A stretch of DNA of 64,000 nt, taken from the NCBI RefSeq assembly GCF_029760915.1, contig NZ_CP121685.1:1338001-1402000 (forward strand), in the 5' to 3' direction. Both the position numbers and the translations under genes were made by a program. Below, piece by piece: positions 63,575 to 64,000 of the stretch. This DNA is from Olleya sp. YS (GTDB taxonomy: Bacteria > Bacteroidota > Bacteroidia > Flavobacteriales > Flavobacteriaceae). The number at the start of each line of letters is the position of its first letter. The stretch's first letter is position 1. Below the pieces are notes generated by a model. That model had not been told where the DNA came from. It did not search any database and saw nothing but the letters and a program-made list of their open reading frames with translations.

Positions 63575-64000
63575 ATGTCAGGAACACTTAATAAAGTAAT
63601 GCTAATTGGGCATTTAGGAGATGAAGTAAAAATGCACTATTTTGAAGGAGGTGGTTGTGTGGGACGTTTTCCGTTAGCAACTAACGAAACTTATACCAGT
63701 AAGCAAACTAACGAGCGTGTAACTAATACAGAGTGGCATAATATTGTTGTACGTAATAAAGCTGCAGAAATTTGTGAAAAATACCTTACTAAAGGTGATA
63801 AAGTATATGTAGAAGGCAGAATTAAAACTAGAAAATGGCAAGATGATTCTGGTAACGATAGATATAGCACAGAAATACAAGTAACAGACTTTACCTTTTT
63901 AAGTACTAAAAAGGACAGTGATGCTACTGCTGCTGCAAATAATAATGTGCAACAACAAGCTAAACCAAATACAGAAAAACCAACATCGCAACCCATAGCT
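63575..64000 (+). CDS. ssb: Single-stranded DNA-binding protein, cut by the right edge
   Basis: 142 codons are present from the ATG at 63575 and the frame is open to the last base, so only the very C-terminus is missing. The OB-fold is visible: MSGTLNKVMLIGHLGDEVKM, FPLATNETY, TEWHNIVVRNKAAEICEKYL, KGDKVYVEGRIKTRKWQDD. Gln/Asn-rich linker sequence begins near residue 115. The conserved acidic C-terminal tip should lie a few residues beyond the window. SSB protects single-stranded DNA in replication and repair and recruits partner proteins. Confidence 0.96.
   Translation, partial: MSGTLNKVMLIGHLGDEVKMHYFEGGGCVGRFPLATNETYTSKQTNERVTNTEWHNIVVRNKAAEICEKYLTKGDKVYVEGRIKTRKWQDDSGNDRYSTEIQVTDFTFLSTKKDSDATAAANNNVQQQAKPNTEKPTSQPIA

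Overview
The window is AT-rich DNA from a Bacteroidota chromosome, almost certainly family Flavobacteriaceae. The evidence is the type IX secretion (T9SS) sorting domains, a PorP/SprF protein, TonB-dependent receptors with carboxypeptidase-regulatory N-termini, a DUF4270 lipoprotein, Bacteroidota -7 elements (TAnnTTTG) ahead of many genes, A-rich start regions without clear Shine-Dalgarno sequences, and gene orders typical of the family (GT5 / DUF4270 / glmS divergent from panC; ileS / TraR-DksA / lspA; HU divergent from mutY-ssb). I cannot name the genus. Most genes are chromosomal housekeeping. I saw no rRNA, tRNA, CRISPR array, insertion sequence, prophage or plasmid function.

Layout: 42-2807 is a TonB-dependent receptor on the minus strand. 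3003-7318 (minus) is an operon of a GT5-only glycogen synthase-like protein, a DUF4270 lipoprotein and glmS. 7429-12146 (plus) runs panC, panD, a flippase-like membrane protein, an esterase-fold protein without its nucleophile, and radA. 12313-21115 holds two tandem paralogous T9SS cargo proteins (TSP3 calcium repeats, LamG domain, type A sorting tail). 21240-26373 is ileS, a TraR/DksA protein, a small exported protein and lspA. 26376-29217 (minus) is 5-formyl-THF cyclo-ligase, an AspA/AstE-like amidohydrolase, RimK and a RimB-like retropepsin. 29369-33393 is uvrC and a patatin fused to an outer-membrane barrel. 33603-40780 carries tyrosine catabolism (hmgA, hppD), a DUF3108 protein, tryptophan dioxygenase, an M23 lipoprotein and pgi. 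40949-47718 contains a second TonB receptor and two minus-strand outer-membrane proteins. 47839-50786 is exonuclease III, an OmpA-like lipoprotein, a GC-rich structured repeat and an aldo/keto reductase. 50919-60047 is a secretion module: a 2085-residue repetitive adhesin-like protein with a type B sorting domain, a PorP/SprF protein and a PorE-like OmpA protein. 60125-62301 (minus) is RNase E/G, a 30-residue basic ribosome-associated protein and HU. 62439 to the right edge is mutY and the start of ssb.

Together, the surface genes (three T9SS cargo proteins, PorP/SprF, the OmpA-like proteins, the patatin barrel and the receptors) fit a gliding or surface-colonising marine-type flavobacterium that feeds on polymers and peptides; the aromatic amino acid dioxygenases fit peptide use. 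No wholly new system is obvious. The best leads are the adhesin/PorP/PorE module with its three 849-bp repeats, the RimB-RimK-AspA cluster, the orphan 1147-residue outer-membrane protein, several enzymes with a changed catalytic or metal-binding residue, the structured leader of the RNase E/G gene, and the hairpin-rich repeat at 49578-49666.
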